Of a stretch of DNA of 8,647 nucleotides, positions 5,993 through 8,647 are shown in pieces. Source of the stretch: Campylobacteraceae bacterium (lineage in GTDB: Bacteria; Campylobacterota; Campylobacteria; Campylobacterales; Sulfurovaceae); the NCBI GenBank assembly GCA_027063105.1, contig JAMOSL010000124.1, positions 1-8,647 on the forward strand, in the 5' to 3' direction. The first letter of the stretch is position 1. Each line of letters starts with the position of its first letter. Both the position numbers and the translations under genes were made by a program. Under the pieces are notes generated by a model. It was not told the origin of the DNA. It saw nothing but the letters and a program-made list of their open reading frames with translations, and searched no databases.

Positions 5993-6005
5993 TATAATCA
6001 TATTA
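5970..6005 (+). promoter_or_regulatory. Promoter of the thrS-infC operon
   Basis: A consensus -10 box TATAAT is present at 5993-5998, preceded by GG. The upstream 17-20 bp is T/A-rich with no true -35 (TTTTAA at 5970-5975 is at the right distance), as expected for Campylobacterota sigma-70 promoters. The predicted transcript start near 6005 leaves a leader of only about 25 nt, too short for the operator stem-loops that control E. coli thrS. The 8-mer ATATTAAT flanks the -10 at 5980-5987 and 6000-6007. Confidence 0.6.
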
Positions 6006-6030
6006 ATAACATTTATTATAGGAATATACA

Positions 6031-7848
6031 TTGGAACAAGAAATATTAGCTTATCTTGATGTAGACGGCAATATTGTCGATACACAAACAGCAGAAAAAG
6101 TGGGAATATCTAACAGTATCCTTGCATTTGACAACAGCCCAAAATCATTAGAGATTATCCGACATTCAACAGCTCATCTTATGGCACAAGCTATAAAAGA
6201 ATTATTTACTAATGCAAAGTTCTTTGTAGGCCCAGTTGTTGATGAAGGCTTCTATTATGACTTTAGAGTAGATGAAAAAATTAATGAAGATGACCTTAAG
6301 AAAATAGAAAAAAAGATGAAAGAACTCATCAAAAAGAAACATAAAATAGAAAAGTATGAGATAAGTAAAGAGGAAGCTTTAAAAAAATTTGAAGATGATG
6401 ATTTAAAACTAGCAGTATTATCAAGAATATATGATGACAAAGTATCTATTTATAAACAAGGTGAATTTGAAGACCTTTGTCGTGGACCTCATGTTCCAGC
6501 ATTAAGATTTTTACATAACTTTAAACTTACCAGATTAGCAGGTGCTTATTTAGGTGGAGATGAAAATGCAGAGATGTTAACACGAATTTATGGTATTTCT
6601 TTTGCAGATAAAGAGTCTCTTAAAGAACATATGAAAATGATAGAAGAGGCGAAAAAGAGAGACCATCGAAAACTAGGGACAGAACTAGAACTATTTACAT
6701 TTGATGAAGAGTCTGGTGCAGGACTTCCATTTTGGATGCCCAAAGGTGCAAGACTTAGAGCGAAAATAGAAGATATACTTTTTAAAGCTCACAGAAGAAG
6801 AGGTTATGAACCTGTTAGAGCTCCTGAAATACTTAAAGCACAAATGTGGCATACATCAGGGCATTATGCTTGTTATGGTGAAAATATGTATCTAACAGAA
6901 ATTGATGGGCAAGAATATGGCATCAAACCAATGAACTGTATTGGACATATTCAGATATTTAAACAAACAGGAAAAAGTTATAGAGATTTACCTGTTAAAT
7001 ATTTTGAATATGGTGTAGTTCATAGACATGAAAAATCTGGTGTTCTTCATGGACTTCTTCGAGTTAGAGAATTTACTCAAGATGATGCACATATATTTTG
7101 TACTCCTGCTCAAATAAAAGATGAGGTTATAGAAGTTGTTGAATTTGTTGATGCTGTTATGAAAAAATTTGGCTTTAATTACACAATGGAAGTATCAACA
7201 AAACCTGAAAAAGCTATCGGAAATGATGATGTATGGGAACTTGCAACACAAAGTTTAAAAGATGCTTTAACAGAGAATAATTTACTATTTGATATTGATG
7301 AAGGTGGTGGTGCATTTTATGGTCCAAAAATAGATGTTAAGATTACTGATGCTTTAGGTAGAAAATGGCAATGTGGAACAATTCAAGTTGACTTTAATTT
7401 ACCAGAGAGATTTGGAATCGAATATGTTGCAGAAGACAACACAAGAAAGCAACCTGTTATGATTCACCGTGCTATCCTAGGTTCATTTGAGAGATTTATA
7501 GCTATTTTAACTGAGCATTATGCAGGAGAATTCCCTTTCTTTATCGCTCCAACACAAATTATTTTTGTTCCAATTAGCGAAAGTCATATAGCGTATGCTA
7601 AAGAACTTCAAGGTATGCTAATAGAAGAAGGCATAGATAGTGAAATATATAGTAAAAATGATAGTCTAAACAAAAGAATTAGATTGGCAGAGAAACAGAG
7701 AGTTCCTTTTGTTGCTATTATTGGTGATGAAGAGGTGAAAAACCGTGCCATTGCAATTAGAGATAGAAGAGCTAAAGAACAATATAATCTAACACAAGAT
7801 GAACTTATGGTAAAATTGATACAACAACTAAAAGAAGGAAAAATTTGA
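6031..7848 (+). CDS. thrS: Threonyl-tRNA synthetase
   Basis: Class II aminoacyl-tRNA synthetase charging tRNA-Thr in the cytosol. The editing domain (about 40-215) keeps its site: H45-x3-H49 (IRHSTAHL), C150 and H154 (DLCRGPH), so removal of mischarged Ser should work. The catalytic core (about 220-500) shows motif 1 near 255-265, MNC (zinc ligand C303), motif 2 around EYGVVHRHEKSG, DDAH (H354), and motif 3 IHRAILGSFERF (H479, third zinc ligand). The anticodon-binding domain follows (about 505-605). Only about 43 residues precede the editing motif, against about 71 in E. coli, so the TGS domain is degenerate or absent; length (605 aa) fits Helicobacter ThrRS. The start is TTG, 7 nt after AGGA (6020-6023). 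The stop overlaps the infC start. Confidence 0.96.
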   Translation: MEQEILAYLDVDGNIVDTQTAEKVGISNSILAFDNSPKSLEIIRHSTAHLMAQAIKELFTNAKFFVGPVVDEGFYYDFRVDEKINEDDLKKIEKKMKELIKKKHKIEKYEISKEEALKKFEDDDLKLAVLSRIYDDKVSIYKQGEFEDLCRGPHVPALRFLHNFKLTRLAGAYLGGDENAEMLTRIYGISFADKESLKEHMKMIEEAKKRDHRKLGTELELFTFDEESGAGLPFWMPKGARLRAKIEDILFKAHRRRGYEPVRAPEILKAQMWHTSGHYACYGENMYLTEIDGQEYGIKPMNCIGHIQIFKQTGKSYRDLPVKYFEYGVVHRHEKSGVLHGLLRVREFTQDDAHIFCTPAQIKDEVIEVVEFVDAVMKKFGFNYTMEVSTKPEKAIGNDDVWELATQSLKDALTENNLLFDIDEGGGAFYGPKIDVKITDALGRKWQCGTIQVDFNLPERFGIEYVAEDNTRKQPVMIHRAILGSFERFIAILTEHYAGEFPFFIAPTQIIFVPISESHIAYAKELQGMLIEEGIDSEIYSKNDSLNKRIRLAEKQRVPFVAIIGDEEVKNRAIAIRDRRAKEQYNLTQDELMVKLIQQLKEGKI

Positions 7849-8393
7849 GCAGACAACAAAACAACAGAGGCGGCCGAACGAAAAAAGACGATACTATTAT
7901 GAATGATAGCATTAGAGCAACGGAGCTGAGAGTACTCGGCGATGATGGAGAACAGTTTGGAATCATATCAAGAGCAGATGCGTTACAGATAGCTGAAGAT
8001 AAAGGTCTAGACTTAGTCCTAGTATCTCCTGATGCAAAGCCCCCTGTTGCTAAAGTTATGGATTATGGTAAACATAAGTATGAAATAGAAAAAAAGAAAA
8101 AAGAAGCAAAAAAGAACCAAAAGAAAATTGAGGTTAAAGAGGTTAAATTCTCTTGTAAAATCGCTGAAAATGACATTAACTATAAAGTAAAACATGCCAG
8201 AGAATTTCTAGAAAAAGGGAAACATGTTAAATTAAGAGTATTCTTAAGAGGTAGAGAGATGGCTAATCCAGAATTAGGTATTGATGTACTTGAGCGTGTA
8301 TGGCCAATGCTAGAAGATGTTGGTAATTTAGAAAAAAGAGCTCATCAAGAGGGTAGATATATAAATATGTATGTTACTCCACTCAAAAAGTAA
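7845..8393 (+). CDS. infC: Translation initiation factor IF-3
   Basis: Binds the 30S subunit, prevents premature 50S joining and checks the initiation codon and initiator tRNA. The 182-aa product has a short Arg/Asn-rich lead (1-18), the N domain (about 19-80: MNDSIRATELRVLGDDGEQ, GIISRADAL, DAKPPVAKVMDYGK), a very Lys-rich helical linker (about 81-97) and the C domain (about 98-180: KEVKFSCKIAENDINYKVKHAREFLEKG, VFLRGREMA, EGRYINMYVTP). The usual KPPVCK reads KPPVAK. The TTG at 7845 overlaps the thrS TGA (7846-7848) and follows AAGGAA (7835-7840) with 5-nt spacing, so translation is probably coupled. An internal ATG at 7899 would begin right at the N domain but lacks this support. rpmI and rplT, which follow infC in many bacteria, are absent. 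Confidence 0.96.
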   Translation: MSRQQNNRGGRTKKDDTIMNDSIRATELRVLGDDGEQFGIISRADALQIAEDKGLDLVLVSPDAKPPVAKVMDYGKHKYEIEKKKKEAKKNQKKIEVKEVKFSCKIAENDINYKVKHAREFLEKGKHVKLRVFLRGREMANPELGIDVLERVWPMLEDVGNLEKRAHQEGRYINMYVTPLKK

Positions 8394-8401
8394 TATATTT
8401 A

Positions 8402-8421
8402 TCGGAATGTTTCCATTCCGA
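8402..8421 (+). terminator. Intrinsic terminator of thrS-infC
   Basis: Nine bases past the infC stop, CGGAATG (8403-8409) and CATTCCG (8414-8420) form a perfect 7-bp stem with a TTTC loop, extended by the T8402-A8421 pair and followed by CTTTTAAT. This is the most GC-rich hairpin in the intergenic space. On the minus strand its loop reads GAAA closed by G-C, a GNRA tetraloop, so htpG transcripts running this far would carry an especially stable hairpin. Confidence 0.7.
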
Positions 8422-8423
8422 CT

Positions 8424-8453
8424 TTTAATAAAGCACTTTTTATTAAAGTGCTT
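8424..8453. terminator. Second inverted repeat at the infC/htpG junction, candidate htpG terminator with an alternative fold
   Basis: AAGCACTTT (8431-8439) and AAAGTGCTT (8445-8453) form a perfect 9-bp stem with a 5-nt loop; the htpG stop codon (8443-8445) lies in the loop and stem edge. A mutually exclusive 9-bp stem is made by TTTAATAAA (8424-8432) and TTTATTAAA (8439-8447) around GCACTT. On the minus strand the first fold is followed by TATTAAAAG, which is not a U-tract, so termination there may also depend on the GNRA hairpin beyond it. Confidence 0.5.
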
Positions 8454-8647
8454 GTGTAGCTACGTTTGCAACTCTTGTAGCAAATGCTGATTTATCTTTT
8501 GGTTCTAAACCTTCTGATAATTTTGCACTATCAAGAAGTATCCAAGAAACATCGCTAAACAATTTCTCATTATCCAAAACATCCAATTTTTTAATCATAT
8601 CATGATCTGGATTTATTTCTAAAATTAACGGTATCTCTGGCATATCT
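8443..8647 (-). CDS. htpG: HtpG (bacterial Hsp90) chaperone, C-terminal fragment cut by the window edge
   Basis: The last 67 complete codons of a minus-strand gene that runs off the right edge without a stop; its start is outside the window. The residues match the C-terminal dimerisation domain of bacterial Hsp90: PLILEINPDHDMIKKL, then SDVSWILLDSAKLSEGLEPKD and a final helix ending ATRVANVATQAL. HtpG is an ATP-dependent cytosolic chaperone; its ATPase and middle domains lie outside, so integrity cannot be judged. An ATG at 8643 is internal, not the start. It converges on infC, with hairpins in between. Confidence 0.88.
   Translation of the reverse strand, partial: DMPEIPLILEINPDHDMIKKLDVLDNEKLFSDVSWILLDSAKLSEGLEPKDKSAFATRVANVATQAL

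Noticed and set aside
5921..6030. Search for a cobalamin or NiCo riboswitch upstream of cbiM, or a T-box/operator leader upstream of thrS
   Set aside because: The whole spacer is 110 bp and holds two promoters. The predicted leaders are about 25-35 nt, with none of the conserved riboswitch boxes or extended stems.
6255..6440. Minus-strand Ser/Phe-rich ORF inside thrS
   Set aside because: It is a shadow of the Lys/Glu-rich editing-domain helices of ThrRS, with no ribosome binding site or homology.
7608..7859. Minus-strand Ser/Leu-rich ORF across the thrS end and infC start
   Set aside because: It is antisense to two confident genes, and its composition is explained by complementing their codons.
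8394..8442. Expected rpmI and rplT after infC
   Set aside because: Only hairpins lie between infC and the convergent htpG, so the ribosomal protein genes must be elsewhere in the genome.

Overview
This AT-rich chromosomal window most likely comes from a Campylobacterota (Epsilonproteobacteria) species of the Sulfurimonas/Arcobacter type. Four things point there. RNase J carries a long Asn/Pro/Lys/Gln-rich N-terminal extension and lies directly behind ksgA, an order I recall from Helicobacter and Campylobacter. ThrRS has a shortened N terminus. thrS-infC is not followed by rpmI-rplT. The promoters have good -10 boxes and poor -35 boxes. The genus is inference.

Layout, left to right. (1) The N-terminal half of a CvfB-like S1-domain RNA-binding protein (minus strand, cut by the left edge) diverges from an M20C PepD-like dipeptidase (plus). 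(2) The dipeptidase converges, 7 bp between stops, on a minus-strand ksgA-rnj pair: 16S rRNA dimethyltransferase, then RNase J. The two reading frames overlap by 62 nt. (3) Upstream of ksgA is a small minus-strand gene resembling a ribbon-helix-helix antitoxin, with no visible toxin partner. It diverges from a plus-strand YdcH/DUF465 gene. (4) YdcH converges, again 7 bp between stops, on a minus-strand stand-alone CbiM-type cobalt/nickel transport membrane protein. (5) Divergent from cbiM is the thrS-infC operon (plus), with a clear TATAAT promoter and two UUG starts. It ends in a hairpin region facing (6) the C-terminal end of HtpG (minus, cut by the right edge).

Functionally, most of the window concerns RNA and translation: 16S rRNA dimethylation (KsgA), RNA decay and processing (RNase J), threonyl-tRNA supply (ThrRS), initiation (IF3) and probably an S1-domain RNA binder. 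A peptidase, a chaperone and a metal transporter are interspersed. Genes are tightly packed, no gene-free stretch exceeds about 110 bp, and each convergent junction carries an inverted repeat able to act as a terminator.

I see no mobile element, CRISPR array, tRNA or rRNA gene, and no clear new defence or biosynthetic system. The points most worth a second look are the dual-coded ksgA/rnj junction with its tandem-repeat RNase J tail, the solo CbiM, the orphan RHH-like gene with a nearby palindrome, and the paired or alternative hairpins at gene ends.
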